Positions 54,416 to 63,621 of a stretch of DNA of 64,000 nt are shown piece after piece. The position numbers and the translations under genes were made by a program. Numbering within the stretch: the first letter of the stretch is position 1; each line of letters begins with the position of its first letter. The notes below the pieces were generated by a model. That model was not told the DNA's origin. It did no database searches and was given only the letters and a program-made list of their open reading frames with translations. Origin of the DNA: Streptomyces sp. NBC_00083 (lineage in GTDB: Bacteria; Actinomycetota; Actinomycetes; Streptomycetales; Streptomycetaceae); the NCBI RefSeq assembly GCF_026343295.1, contig NZ_JAPELY010000004.1, forward strand, positions 186,001-250,000, read 5' to 3'.

Positions 54416-54583
54416 GCCCCTCGGGAGCCCCTTTGGAGCCCCTTCGTGGCCCGAGTGCCGCCCGCGGCATCCCGCTCGGACGGATGTCGGGCGCAAGCCG
54501 GGTGCGCGCCGGGCGTGTCCCCCGTGGGGGCGCGGGAGTTGGAACGAGTGACCCCGCTGCTCCCGTGTTCCGGAGGTGCCCCC

Positions 54584-55126
54584 GTGCGCCAGTTGACCAC
54601 CCCTGCCCGCCTGGCCGAGCTGGCCGTGACCGTCCTGGTGCTCACGGCGTCGGCGGGCTGCATGAGCGTGAGCGACGACGAGGGCACGCCGAGGCCCTCC
54701 ACCTCCGCCGGGCAGCACGGCGAGGCGGCGGCCAGGCCCGACGAGGGCAAGGGCGGGGTGAGCGAGGGCAAGGGGCGTACCGGCAAGCGCGACCCGAAGG
54801 CGACCGGCACGGCGGCAGGCACGGCCAGGCCGAGCGGGTCGTCCGCGCCGGGGTCGGCCGCGCCCTCTGCGGGTGTCCACCCGAAGCCGGGCGGCGCGGG
54901 CGGCCCCGCCAAGCCCTCGCAGGGTGCCTCGCAGCCGGCCGCGACGCCCACCCGCTCCGACCCGCCTCCGCCGCCGGCCTCGCCGACCCCGCCCCCGGTC
55001 TCGCCCCCGCCGCCGGCGTCGCCGTCCACCACGCCGGGAGCCGACACGCACAACAGCGCGCTGCGCAGGAACCAGGCTCCGATTGATCAGGAGCCGACCG
55101 CATCACCGCAGGTGGGACCGGTTTAG
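54584..55126 (+). CDS. Putative lipoprotein with Pro-rich tail
   Basis: A 180-residue protein. Residues 1-26 form a lipoprotein signal with Cys26 in TASAGC; the mature part is almost entirely low complexity, first Gly/Ser/Lys, then Pro/Ser (PPPPPASPTPPPVSPPPP). No folded domain is visible, so it may be a cell-wall spacer protein. GTG 54584 follows CGGAGGT at 8 nt, the best ribosome site nearby. It precedes the DEAD-box gene by about 200 bp. Confidence 0.6.
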   Translation: MRQLTTPARLAELAVTVLVLTASAGCMSVSDDEGTPRPSTSAGQHGEAAARPDEGKGGVSEGKGRTGKRDPKATGTAAGTARPSGSSAPGSAAPSAGVHPKPGGAGGPAKPSQGASQPAATPTRSDPPPPPASPTPPPVSPPPPASPSTTPGADTHNSALRRNQAPIDQEPTASPQVGPV

Positions 55127-55324
55127 ACGGACTCGGTTTGCCTTAGGGGGGTGGGGGTGCGTATGGTAGTAGATCGTTTGATCCCATTGCCCGGCGCCGA
55201 CACAGAAGAGCGCCGTGTGGCGCGTACTCTCCCTAGCCGTGGCTGACCGCATTGAGGCGGTCGAATTGCGAATTCACGGAGTTGACGGGCGCGTGCCGAG
55301 ACTCCGGAAGGTTTCGCATTTCGC

Positions 55325-57625
55325 ATGTCCATTTCCAGCACTGACCACTCCGTCCTGCCCGAGAACGAGAACAACGACTCCGTCGAGGCCGTCGAGAACG
55401 ACGTCGTCGAGGCCGTAGCGGCTTCCGACGTCATCGAGGTCGTCGAGATCGTCGACGCCGAGGCGGACGCCGTCTCCGAGGCGGACGAGAACGCCGAGCC
55501 GACCGTCACCTTCGCGGACCTCGGTCTGCCCGAGGGCGTCGTGCGCAAGCTCGCGCAGAACGGTGTGACCTCCCCCTTCCCGATCCAGGCCGCGACCATC
55601 CCGGACGCCCTGGCCGGCAAGGACATCCTCGGCCGTGGCCGCACCGGCTCCGGCAAGACCCTCTCCTTCGGTCTGCCGACCCTGGCCACGCTGGCCGGCG
55701 GGCACACCGAGAAGAAGAAGCCCCGCGCGATCATCCTCACGCCGACGCGTGAGCTCGCGATGCAGGTCGCGGACGCGCTCCAGCCCTACGGCGACGTGCT
55801 CGGCCTGAAGATGAAGGTCGTCTGCGGCGGTACGTCGATGAGTAACCAGATCTACGCCCTGGAGCGCGGCGTCGACGTCCTCGTCGCCACCCCGGGCCGT
55901 CTGCGCGACCTCATCAACCGCGGCGCCTGCTCGCTCGCCAACGTCCAGGTCGCCGTCCTCGACGAGGCCGACCAGATGTCCGACCTGGGCTTCCTGCCCG
56001 AGGTCACCGAGCTGCTCGACCAGATCCCCGGCGGCGGCCAGCGGATGCTCTTCTCCGCCACCATGGAGAACGAGATCTCCACGCTGGTCAAGCGCTACCT
56101 GACCAACCCCGTCACGCACGAAGTCGACAGCGCGCAGGGCAACGTCTCGACGATGACCCACCACGTCCTCGTCGTGAAGCCGAAGGACAAGGCGCCGGTC
56201 ACCGCCGCCATCGCCGCCCGCAAGGGCCGCACCATCATCTTCGTCCGCACCCAGCTGGGCGCGGACCGCATCGCCGAGCAGCTCTGCGAGTCGGGCGTGA
56301 AGGCCGACGCGCTGCACGGCGGCATGACGCAGGGCGCCCGTACCCGCGTCCTCGAGGACTTCAAGAAGGGCTACGTCAACGCCCTGGTCGCCACCGACGT
56401 CGCCGCCCGCGGCATCCACGTCGACGGCATCGACCTGGTCCTCAACGTGGACCCGGCCGGTGACCACAAGGACTACCTGCACCGCTCGGGCCGTACCGCC
56501 CGCGCCGGCAAGTCCGGTGTCGTCGTGTCGCTTTCGCTGCCGCACCAGCGCCGCCAGATCTTCCGGCTGATGGAGGACGCGGGCGTCGACGCCTCGCGCC
56601 ACATCATCCAGAGCGCCGGCGCGTTCGACCCGGAGGTCGCCGAGATCACCGGCGCCCGTTCGCTGACCGAGGTCCAGGCCGACTCCGCGAACAACTCGGC
56701 CAAGCAGGCCGAGCGCGAGGTCGCCGAGCTGACCAAGGAGCTGGAGCGTCTGACCCGTCGCGCCGGCGAGCTGCGCGAGGAGGCCGACCGCCTGGTGGCG
56801 CGTGCCGCCCGTGAGCGCGGCGAGGACCCGGAGACCGCGGTCGCCGAGGTCGTCGCCGAGGCCGAGGCCGAGGTCGCGGCTGCTGCTGCCGCCGCTGCCG
56901 TACCGGCCCAGTCGGAGGCCCGCGACGACCGCGGCAACTTCCAGCGCCGTGACGACCGGGGCAACTTCGACCGTCGCGACAACCGTGGCGGCGACCGCGA
57001 CAACCGCGGTGGCGACCGTGGCGGCTTCCGTCGCGACGACCGTCCCTCGGGCGGCTTCAACCGTGACCGTCGGGACGACCGCGGCGGCGACCGCGGTGGG
57101 TTCCAGCGCCGTGACGACCGTCCCTCCGGCGGCTTCCGTCGCGACGACCGTCCCTCCGGTGGTTTCCGTCGCGACGACCGCCCGTCGGGTGGCTTCAACC
57201 GTGACGACCGCGGTGGCGACCGTGGCGGCTTCCGCCGTGACGACCGTCCCTCCGGTGGTTTCCGCCGTGACGACCGCCCGTCGGGTGGCTTCAACCGTGA
57301 CGACCGCGGTGGCGACCGTGGCGGCTTCCGTCGCGATGACCGTCCCTCGGGCGGCTTCAACCGTGACGACCGTGGCGGCGACCGCGGCTTCAACCGCGAC
57401 CGTCGTGACGAGCGCCCCTCGGGCGGCTTCAACCGCGGTGGCAGCGACCGTCCGTTCAACCGCGACCGTCGTGACGACCGTCCCTCCGGCGGCGGCTTCC
57501 GCTCCGGCCACGACCGCCCCCAGGGCCGCCGTGACGACCACCGTGGCGCCGGCACCGGCACCGGTACCAACACCGGTTCCTTCGGCCGTCGCGACGACAA
57601 GCCCCGCTGGAAGCGCAACGGCTGA
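55325..57625 (+). CDS. DEAD-box RNA helicase with long RGG-type repeat tail
   Basis: A 766-residue helicase. Acidic leader (1-58), Q motif (FADLGLPEGVVRKLAQNG and FPIQ), Walker A GRTGSGKT (105-112), PTREL (140-144), DEAD (213-216), SAT (244-246) and HRSGRTARAG. A helical segment follows, then from about residue 533 a basic tail of repeats such as RDDRPSGGF and RDDRGGDRGGF. This is the CsdA/DeaD-like actinobacterial type, involved in RNA unwinding and cold adaptation. The tail resembles eukaryotic RGG domains and should bind RNA and may favour condensates. The 5' untranslated region may be long, as in cold-shock helicases. Confidence 0.94.
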   Translation: MSISSTDHSVLPENENNDSVEAVENDVVEAVAASDVIEVVEIVDAEADAVSEADENAEPTVTFADLGLPEGVVRKLAQNGVTSPFPIQAATIPDALAGKDILGRGRTGSGKTLSFGLPTLATLAGGHTEKKKPRAIILTPTRELAMQVADALQPYGDVLGLKMKVVCGGTSMSNQIYALERGVDVLVATPGRLRDLINRGACSLANVQVAVLDEADQMSDLGFLPEVTELLDQIPGGGQRMLFSATMENEISTLVKRYLTNPVTHEVDSAQGNVSTMTHHVLVVKPKDKAPVTAAIAARKGRTIIFVRTQLGADRIAEQLCESGVKADALHGGMTQGARTRVLEDFKKGYVNALVATDVAARGIHVDGIDLVLNVDPAGDHKDYLHRSGRTARAGKSGVVVSLSLPHQRRQIFRLMEDAGVDASRHIIQSAGAFDPEVAEITGARSLTEVQADSANNSAKQAEREVAELTKELERLTRRAGELREEADRLVARAARERGEDPETAVAEVVAEAEAEVAAAAAAAAVPAQSEARDDRGNFQRRDDRGNFDRRDNRGGDRDNRGGDRGGFRRDDRPSGGFNRDRRDDRGGDRGGFQRRDDRPSGGFRRDDRPSGGFRRDDRPSGGFNRDDRGGDRGGFRRDDRPSGGFRRDDRPSGGFNRDDRGGDRGGFRRDDRPSGGFNRDDRGGDRGFNRDRRDERPSGGFNRGGSDRPFNRDRRDDRPSGGGFRSGHDRPQGRRDDHRGAGTGTGTNTGSFGRRDDKPRWKRNG
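56930..57600 (+). repeat. Minisatellite encoding the RGG-type tail
   Basis: Imperfect tandem units of the kind GACGACCGTCCCTCCGGTGG and GACGACCGCGGTGGCGACCG, 27-36 bp long, in frame with the helicase gene. Confidence 0.85.
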
Positions 57626-57674
57626 TCGTCCAGCCCGTTCCGCCCGCCTGAGGCCTGACGGCTGACGGCTCATC

Positions 57675-57713
57675 AGGGCCCGTACCCCACCTGCCCGGTG
57701 GCGTACGGGCCCT
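57675..57713 (+). terminator. DEAD-box gene terminator
   Basis: 11-bp stem (57675-57685 with 57703-57713), CCACC/GGTGG-type inner pairing possible, followed by TTT. Confidence 0.7.
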
Positions 57714-57808
57714 TTTGCGTGTCCTCGCCCCCGAGGGGTCCAGGAACCGTTCGATTCCGGCCGCCCGTCGGCGCATGCCGTACCCGCCGGTTGGGAATCG
57801 CTGGGGGC

Positions 57809-59320
57809 ATGACAAATGACGTCGGCACCACCAGCGGGGGAGTCCCGGGGCCGGACTCGGACGAGGAACGCCTGGCGCAGCTCGGCTACAAGCAGGTCCT
57901 CGCGCGCCGCATGTCGGCGTTCTCCAACTACGCCGTCTCGTTCACGATCATCTCGGTGCTCTCGGGCTGCCTGACGATGTACGCGTACGGCATGAAGACC
58001 GGCGGCCCGGCCCTCATCACCTGGGGCTGGGTGGCGGTCGGCCTGATGACGCTGATCGTCGGCCTCGCGATGGCCGAGATCTGCTCCGCCTACCCGACCT
58101 CGGCCGGCCTGTACTTCTGGGCGCACCGCCTCGCCCCGCCCCGGCACGCCGCCGCGTGGGCGTGGTTCACGGGCTGGTTCAACGTGCTCGGCCAGATCGC
58201 GGTGACCGCGGGCGTCGACTTCGGGGCGGCGTCGTTCCTCGGGGCGTACCTGAACCTCCAGTTCGGCTTCGGGGTCACCCCGGCCCGCACGATCCTGCTG
58301 TTCGCGGCGATCCTGCTCCTGCACGGCCTCCTGAACACCTTCGGCGTACGCATCGTGGCGGTCCTCAACAGCGTCAGCGTGTGGTGGCACGTGCTGGGCG
58401 TGGCGGCGATCGTGGCGGCCCTCGCCCTCGTCCCGGACACGCACCGCTCGACGTCGTTCGTCTTCACCGACTTCGTCAACGAGACGGGCTTCACCAACAG
58501 CGTGTACGTGGTCCTGATCGGCCTCCTGATGGCGCAGTACACCTTCACGGGGTACGACGCGTCCGCGCACATGACGGAGGAGACCCACGACGCCTCGACG
58601 GCCGGGCCGCGCGGCATCGTCCGCTCCATCTGGACGTCCTGGATAGCCGGCTTCGTCCTGCTCCTCGGCTTCACGTACGCGATCGGTTCGTACGACACCC
58701 AACTGAACTCCGACACCGGCGCGCCCCCCGCCCAGATCCTCCTGGACTCCCTCGGCGAGACGGGCGGCAAGCTCCTGCTCCTGGTCGTGATCGGTGCCCA
58801 GCTCTTCTGCGGCATGGCGTCGGTGACCGCCAACTCCCGCATGATCTACGCCTTCTCACGCGACGGCGCGCTGCCCTTCTCCCGCCTGTGGCACACGGTG
58901 AGCCCGCGCACCCGCACTCCCGTCGCGGCGGTCTGGCTGGCGGCCGGCGCCGCGCTGGTCCTCGGCCTCCCGTACCTGATCAACGTGACGGCGTACGCGG
59001 CGGTGACCTCCATCGCGGTGATCGGCCTCTACATCGCGTACGTCATCCCGACCCTGCTGCGCCTGTTCCGCGGCGACGCGTTCGCCCGCGGCCCCTGGCA
59101 CCTGGGCCGCTGGTCCCGCCCGATCGGCATCGTGGCGGTGGCGTGGGTGGCGGTCATCACCGTCCTGTTCATGCTGCCGCAGGTCTCCCCGGTCACCTGG
59201 GAGACCTTCAACTACGCCCCGATCGCGGTCCTGGCGGTCCTGGGCTTCGCGACGGTGTGGTGGGTGGCCTCGGCCCGGCACTGGTTCCTGCGGGACGCGG
59301 GGGGCGCGCCGAAGGAGTGA
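57809..59320 (+). CDS. APC-superfamily amino-acid permease
   Basis: A 503-residue permease with about 12 transmembrane helices. The N-terminal block LARRMSAFSNYAVSFTIISV and AEICSAYPTSAGLYFWAHRL match the AAT/GabP-like bacterial-fungal group (TIGR00907-like). MAQYTFTGYDASAHMTEET is the conserved helix 6 region. Substrate could be an amino acid or GABA; not assignable here. ATG 57809 follows GGGGG. Its own promoter is likely, as a terminator precedes it. Confidence 0.9.
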   Translation: MTNDVGTTSGGVPGPDSDEERLAQLGYKQVLARRMSAFSNYAVSFTIISVLSGCLTMYAYGMKTGGPALITWGWVAVGLMTLIVGLAMAEICSAYPTSAGLYFWAHRLAPPRHAAAWAWFTGWFNVLGQIAVTAGVDFGAASFLGAYLNLQFGFGVTPARTILLFAAILLLHGLLNTFGVRIVAVLNSVSVWWHVLGVAAIVAALALVPDTHRSTSFVFTDFVNETGFTNSVYVVLIGLLMAQYTFTGYDASAHMTEETHDASTAGPRGIVRSIWTSWIAGFVLLLGFTYAIGSYDTQLNSDTGAPPAQILLDSLGETGGKLLLLVVIGAQLFCGMASVTANSRMIYAFSRDGALPFSRLWHTVSPRTRTPVAAVWLAAGAALVLGLPYLINVTAYAAVTSIAVIGLYIAYVIPTLLRLFRGDAFARGPWHLGRWSRPIGIVAVAWVAVITVLFMLPQVSPVTWETFNYAPIAVLAVLGFATVWWVASARHWFLRDAGGAPKE

Positions 59321-59455
59321 CCGCGCCCTGTTCATCCCGCTCTGCCCGACTGTGGGGGGTGCTGTCGGGCCCCGCCCACCCCGCGACGGGCCCGACAACC
59401 GATACCCGATCGGCTGCCGGGCGCCGTCCGGCTATGCTCGGGGGTGACTCGCCAA

Positions 59456-59528
59456 GGGCCATTAGCTCAATTGGCAGAGCAGCGGACTTTTAATCCGTTG
59501 GTTGTCGGTTCGAGTCCGACATGGCCTA
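59456..59528 (+). tRNA. tRNA-Lys (anticodon UUU)
   Basis: 73 nt; acceptor GGGCCAT/ATGGCCT (first pair G-U), anticodon loop CTTTTAA, TPsiC loop GTTCGAGT. TATGCT (59433-59438) is a likely -10. A hairpin with a 10-bp stem (59536-59545 with 59556-59565) follows. Confidence 0.94.
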
Positions 59529-59535
59529 CCGCGAA

Positions 59536-59565
59536 GCCCCAGCTCAGAAGGATCCGAGCTGGGGC
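59536..59565 (+). terminator. tRNA-Lys terminator
   Basis: Stem GCCCCAGCTC with GAGCTGGGGC, 10-nt loop, 7 nt after the tRNA. Confidence 0.65.
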
Positions 59566-59629
59566 TCCGGTCGTTTTCAGGGGTCTGAGGATCGGCGGCT
59601 CGGCCGATGCCCGGCCGAAGTGACATGGA

Positions 59630-59767
59630 TCATGGTCCGCCGCACGAAGGCCCCGACCGGGTCCGCATTCCCGGTCGGGGTCTCCTCGTACCGCCGTCCG
59701 GCCGGGCCCGGCGCCAGTCCTCGACCAGCTCGGCGTACCGAGGGTCCGTCCACTCCTGGTTGTCCAT
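59630..59767 (-). CDS. Possible 45-residue peptide
   Basis: Short ORF from ATG 59767 with AGGAGGT at 6-7 nt, a strong ribosome site. It reads MDNQEWTDPRYAELVEDWRR and then becomes Arg/Pro-rich. The 3' half of the ORF overlaps an 11-bp hairpin (59651-59661 with 59670-59680), which would be an odd place for codons. It may be a genuine small protein whose last codons form the terminator, or a decayed gene. Function unknown. Confidence 0.45.
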   Translation of the reverse strand: MDNQEWTDPRYAELVEDWRRARPDGGTRRPRPGMRTRSGPSCGGP

Positions 59768-60087
59768 GACTACCTCCTGCCTCACAGGCTGGGGGTCACG
59801 CCTTCGGCTTGGGGATGATGACGATCTATGAACTGGACTATCGGCTCGGCCTGTTCGCGTGTGCGCGGCACGCCCGCCTTGACCAGCCGTCCCTAGGCTC
59901 CCGCAGTCCCTCGCCCGCCTCGGTGGAGGAGGACTGCGCAAGGGAGGGGGGACATAGCTCCCGTGCCCGTGGCCGCGTAGGTCCGCCCTCACGGTGACGT
60001 CCGCGACGGGGTGACGTTCGCGACGAGAAGGCCCTCGGCGGGCGGCAGCGCTGAGGGTCCTCTCCATGGCATCGGTTCGAGCGACGG
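59768..60087. other. 320-bp gap with a 16-bp direct repeat
   Basis: No convincing gene. GGTGACGTCCGCGACG (59993-60008) is repeated as GGTGACGTTCGCGACG (60010-60025). Confidence 0.5.
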
Positions 60088-60600
60088 TCAGTCGATGCGC
60101 TTCGCGGACTTGATGGAGATCGGGTCGGCGGGAACGTCCCGCATGCCCTTCTTGACGGTGGTGGGGCTGTTCACGATCTGGTCGGCCACCTCCATCCCCT
60201 TGGTGACCTTCCCGAAGACGGCGTAGCCGGCGTCCCGGCCGGGGTTGAGGAAGTCGTTGTCGGCGACGCTGATGAAGAACTGGGAGGTCGCCGAGTTCGG
60301 GTTGGAGGTGCGGGCCATGGCCAGGGTGCCGCGGGTGTTCAACAGTCCGTTGCTGGCCTCGTTGCGGATCGGGTCGCGGGTGGGCTTCTGCACCATCTGG
60401 TCGGTGAAGCCGCCGCCCTGTGCCATGAAGCCGGGGATCACGCGGTGGAAGATCGTGTTGTCGTAGAACCCCGAGTCGACGTACTCAAGGAAGTTCTTCA
60501 CCGAGATCGGCGCCTTCTCGGCGTTCAGCTCGATCTCGATCTGTCCGAAGCTGGTGTCCAGCAGAACGTGCGGCGTCGTGTCGCTCACGGTGTTCTCCAT
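60088..60600 (-). CDS. Peptidyl-prolyl cis-trans isomerase (cyclophilin)
   Basis: A 170-residue cytoplasmic cyclophilin of the PpiA/PpiB type, without signal peptide. Catalytic Arg53 lies in FHRVIPGFMAQGGGF with Phe58, Met59 and Gln61; TSQFFISVAD and YAVFGKVTKGM complete the active site. ATG 60600 follows GGAG. Divergent from the SGNH hydrolase gene. Confidence 0.95.
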   Translation of the reverse strand: MENTVSDTTPHVLLDTSFGQIEIELNAEKAPISVKNFLEYVDSGFYDNTIFHRVIPGFMAQGGGFTDQMVQKPTRDPIRNEASNGLLNTRGTLAMARTSNPNSATSQFFISVADNDFLNPGRDAGYAVFGKVTKGMEVADQIVNSPTTVKKGMRDVPADPISIKSAKRID

Positions 60601-60890
60601 CTCTCCGAGGGTCGGTTCGATCATCCTAGGGAGCCGGAGCGTAGTCACAGCGTGACCAGCGTGGCAGGCCGCCCGGCACGGACACGACGGTCCTCGGCTG
60701 TCCAGGCGGGGGTGGGGGCAGGGCGCGACAGATGGCGGCGCGAGAAGATCTGACCATTTAGCTCGATCGGGGGCGATAGTCCTGATTTGGCAAAGAAACG
60801 GACCTCCGGCGTGGACGCTCTTGGGCGAGGTGCCTTCCGTCCTGGGGCACGATCCGGCCCAGGGCGTCATTTGCAGATCCTGGAGGATCT

Positions 60891-61934
60891 ATGCGACACC
60901 CCGTCTCCCGTCTGCGCACGCGAGCGTTTGCCGTGGGGCTCACGCTGACAGCGGCCACGCTCCTGCCCTCGGCCTCCGCCGGTGCGGCCGACCAGTACGA
61001 GTGGGCCGCGCTGGGCGACTCGTACACCGCCGGCGGGTTCGTCGGAGACCCGCAGCCCGCGCTCGGCGACCCGGACCGCGACGGCTGCGACCGGACCACC
61101 AACTCCTATCCCGACGTGGTCGACCGGGAACTCCAAGAGTTCCCCCCGGGCAAGTCCGTCCACCTGACCAATGTCAGCTGCGGCAACGCCGCCATCGCCC
61201 ACATCGCCAAGGACAAGCAGAAGCCGATCAGCCTGGTCCAGCCCCCGGCCGGCGGCTGGCACGAGGTGGATCCGCAGATCAAGCGGGCCAACCTCAACGA
61301 CGAGACCGACGTCGTCACGATCGGAGTCGGCGGGAACAGCCTCCCCTTCGGCGGCATGCTCCTCAAGTGCCTCGAAGACGGCAAGGACGGGAAGTCCTGC
61401 CGCGAGCACTACACCAATCCCCCCGAGGGGGAGGAGAGCATCCAGGACAAGCTCGCCCGGGTCCAGGACGAGTACATCGAGATGCTGGCCCAGGTGCACC
61501 AGGCGGCGCCCAACGCCAAGGTGATCACGGTCGGCTATCCGGCAGTCCTGCCCGAGCAGGGCAGCGAGTGCAACCGCCTCCTGTTCACCGAACTCGGCCC
61601 GATCACGCACGCCGACGTCGACTGGCTTCGCGACGACGTCCTCAAGCAGCTGAACAGCACCATCCAGCGGGTCTCGGAATTCTTCGGCGACCGCTACGTC
61701 GACGTCTACTCCTCCAGCGTCGGCCACGACGCCTGCCAGCCCGCAGCCACCAAGTGGGTCGAGGGGATCTGCGGCGACGCCGAGGACTACTGGCCCTCCA
61801 AGCTCCCCGGCACCCTGGTGAACTGCGGTCTCCTCGGCAAGCGCGTCACCCTGGTCCACCCCAACGCCGCGGGCTACGCCAACACCGCCGCCCACGTCGA
61901 ACGAGCCATCCGCATCGCCCTGCTCGAACGCTGA
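60891..61934 (+). CDS. Secreted SGNH/GDSL hydrolase (lipase-like)
   Basis: A 347-residue secreted enzyme. The signal peptide (1 to about 33) has RLRTRAF, a hydrophobic core and an SAGAAD cleavage region. Catalytic Ser44 is in block I (GDSYTAG), block III is GVGGNSLPF, and block V is HPNAAGY. Six or so cysteines suggest three disulfides, as in Streptomyces SGNH lipases and esterases. ATG 60891 follows GGAGG at 5 nt. Confidence 0.93.
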   Translation: MRHPVSRLRTRAFAVGLTLTAATLLPSASAGAADQYEWAALGDSYTAGGFVGDPQPALGDPDRDGCDRTTNSYPDVVDRELQEFPPGKSVHLTNVSCGNAAIAHIAKDKQKPISLVQPPAGGWHEVDPQIKRANLNDETDVVTIGVGGNSLPFGGMLLKCLEDGKDGKSCREHYTNPPEGEESIQDKLARVQDEYIEMLAQVHQAAPNAKVITVGYPAVLPEQGSECNRLLFTELGPITHADVDWLRDDVLKQLNSTIQRVSEFFGDRYVDVYSSSVGHDACQPAATKWVEGICGDAEDYWPSKLPGTLVNCGLLGKRVTLVHPNAAGYANTAAHVERAIRIALLER

Positions 61935-61943
61935 CCGTACGGA

Positions 61944-61987
61944 TGCCCCGGCACCCGCGCCGCAGAAGTGGCGCGGGTGCCGGGGCA
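61944..61987. terminator. Strong hairpin, SGNH gene / ars operon
   Basis: Perfect 18-bp stem (61944-61961 with 61970-61987), 8-nt loop, in the convergent gap. Confidence 0.8.
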
Positions 61988-62120
61988 ACCTGGCCGACGA
62001 CCGCACAGCGCACCGCTGTTCAGGGTGAGGGCGGGACGGGCCTCGGTGACGAGCGCGATCCGTTGGACACGGGCACGGCCGCTGCCCATCCCCGCGCCGT
62101 GCCCGCGCGGGCGACCGCGC

Positions 62121-62537
62121 TCACGCTCGCCGCGGGGCGATTTCGCCGATCAACCCGCGGATCCGGGCCTCGATTTCGTCGCGGATCGGACGGACCGCCT
62201 CGACGCCCTGCCCGGCGGGGTCGGGCAACTGCCAGTCGAGGTAGTGCTTTCCGGGGAAGACGGGGCAGGTGTCGCCGCAGCCCATCGTGATCACTACGTC
62301 GGATGCCCGCACGGCGTCGACGGTGAGGACCTTGGGCACCTCGGCCGACACGTCGATGCCCACCTCGGCCATCGCGGCTACGACGGACGGGTTCACCGTG
62401 GCGGCGGGGGCGGACCCCGCGGAGCGCACCTGTACGCGGTCGCCCGCGAGGTGGGTGAGGAACGCGGCGGCCATCTGGGAGCGGCCGGCGTTGTGGACGC
62501 AGACGAACAGCACGGAGGGCGGGGCGGCGTCAGACAT
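62121..62537 (-). CDS. arsC: Arsenate reductase, LMW-phosphatase-like
   Basis: A 138-residue protein reducing arsenate to arsenite. The P-loop is Cys13-x5-Arg19 (CVHNAGRS), the resolving cysteines Cys87 and Cys91 lie in GCGDTCPVFPG, and DWQLPDP holds the acid. This matches the three-cysteine class. ATG 62537; it overlaps the end of the acr3 gene by 8 nt. Last gene of the operon. The electron donor (thioredoxin or mycoredoxin) is not encoded here. Confidence 0.94.
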   Translation of the reverse strand: MSDAAPPSVLFVCVHNAGRSQMAAAFLTHLAGDRVQVRSAGSAPAATVNPSVVAAMAEVGIDVSAEVPKVLTVDAVRASDVVITMGCGDTCPVFPGKHYLDWQLPDPAGQGVEAVRPIRDEIEARIRGLIGEIAPRRA

Positions 62538-63621
62538 GGGCGGGGGCCTCCTCGGTCGAGGGCGCGGGAGCGGTGAAGAAGCGGCGGGCGTACAGGGCGA
62601 CGTGGACGAGGCCGATCAGCACCGGTACTTCGATGAGGGGGCCGACGACTCCGGCGAGCGCCTGCCCGGACGTGGCGCCGAACGTCGCGATGGCCACCGC
62701 GATGGCCAACTCGAAGTTGTTGCCCGCAGCGGTGAACGCCAGCGTCGTCGCGCGCGGGTAGCCGAGGCCCACAGCGCGCCCGGCCGCCATGGAGCCGGCC
62801 CACATGATCGCGAAGTACGCGAGCAGCGGCAGCGCGATGCGTACGACGTCGAGCGGCCGCGAGGTGATCGCGTCGCCTTGCAGGGCGAAGAGCACGACGA
62901 TCGTGAACAGCAGCCCGTAGAGGGCGAACGGACCGATCGTCGGGATCAGCTTCGCCTCGTACCAGGCGCGGCCCCTGACCTTTTCGCCGATCCGCCGGGT
63001 GAAGTTACCGGCGGCGAGCGGGATGCCGAGGAAGATCAGCACGCTCCGGGCGATCTCCCGCACGGACACGGCGAGGCCGGCCTGCTCCAGGCCGAGCCAC
63101 CCGGGCAGTACGGACAGGTAGAACCAGCCGAGGGCCGAGAACGCGATCACCTGGAACACCGAGTTCAGCGCGACCAGGACGGCGGCGGCCTCGCGGTCTC
63201 CGCAGGCGAGGTCGTTCCAGATGATCACCATGGCGATGCAGCGCGCCAGGCCCACGATGATCAGGCCGGTGCGGTACTCGGGCAGGTCGGGCAGGAACAG
63301 CCACGCCAACGCGAACATGAGCGCCGGACCGACGATCCAGTTCAGCAGCAGCGAGGGCAGCAGCAGGCGGCGGTCGCGGGTGACCGTGCCGAGGCGGTCG
63401 TACCTCACCTTGGCGAGCACTGGGTACATCATCACCAGCAGGCCGAGCGCGATCGGCAGCGATACCCCGGTCACGGTCACCCGGGCGAGCGCGTCCCCGA
63501 GCCCCGGCACCACCCTCCCGAGGCCGAGGCCGACGGCCATCGCCGCGAGGATCCAGAGGGCGAGGTAGCGGTCGAGGAACGAGAGGCGGCCCGCGACCGC
63601 TCTCTCGGGTGCGGTGGTCAC
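62530..63621 (-). CDS. acr3: ACR3-family arsenite efflux transporter
   Basis: A 363-residue exporter with about ten transmembrane helices of the ACR3 type. RCIAMVIIWNDLACGDREAA includes the conserved helix 4 cysteine, and FTAAGNNFELAIAVAIATFG is the helix 9 signature with the conserved glutamate. It pumps arsenite out of the cell. GTG 63621 overlaps the TGA of arsR by 4 nt. No ArsA ATPase gene is present. Confidence 0.95.
   Translation of the reverse strand: MTTAPERAVAGRLSFLDRYLALWILAAMAVGLGLGRVVPGLGDALARVTVTGVSLPIALGLLVMMYPVLAKVRYDRLGTVTRDRRLLLPSLLLNWIVGPALMFALAWLFLPDLPEYRTGLIIVGLARCIAMVIIWNDLACGDREAAAVLVALNSVFQVIAFSALGWFYLSVLPGWLGLEQAGLAVSVREIARSVLIFLGIPLAAGNFTRRIGEKVRGRAWYEAKLIPTIGPFALYGLLFTIVVLFALQGDAITSRPLDVVRIALPLLAYFAIMWAGSMAAGRAVGLGYPRATTLAFTAAGNNFELAIAVAIATFGATSGQALAGVVGPLIEVPVLIGLVHVALYARRFFTAPAPSTEEAPAHV

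Noticed and set aside
56930..57600. CRISPR-like spacing of repeats
   Set aside because: Repeats are in frame and encode the helicase tail; units vary in length and no cas gene is present.
55274..58702. 1142-codon minus frame opposite the DEAD-box and permease genes
   Set aside because: Its Val/Thr/Ala repeats mirror the RGG-tail minisatellite; no ribosome site or domain.
59809..59997. Short plus ORF starting MGMMTIYELDYRLG
   Set aside because: The first residues look protein-like, but there is no ribosome site and the rest is low complexity.
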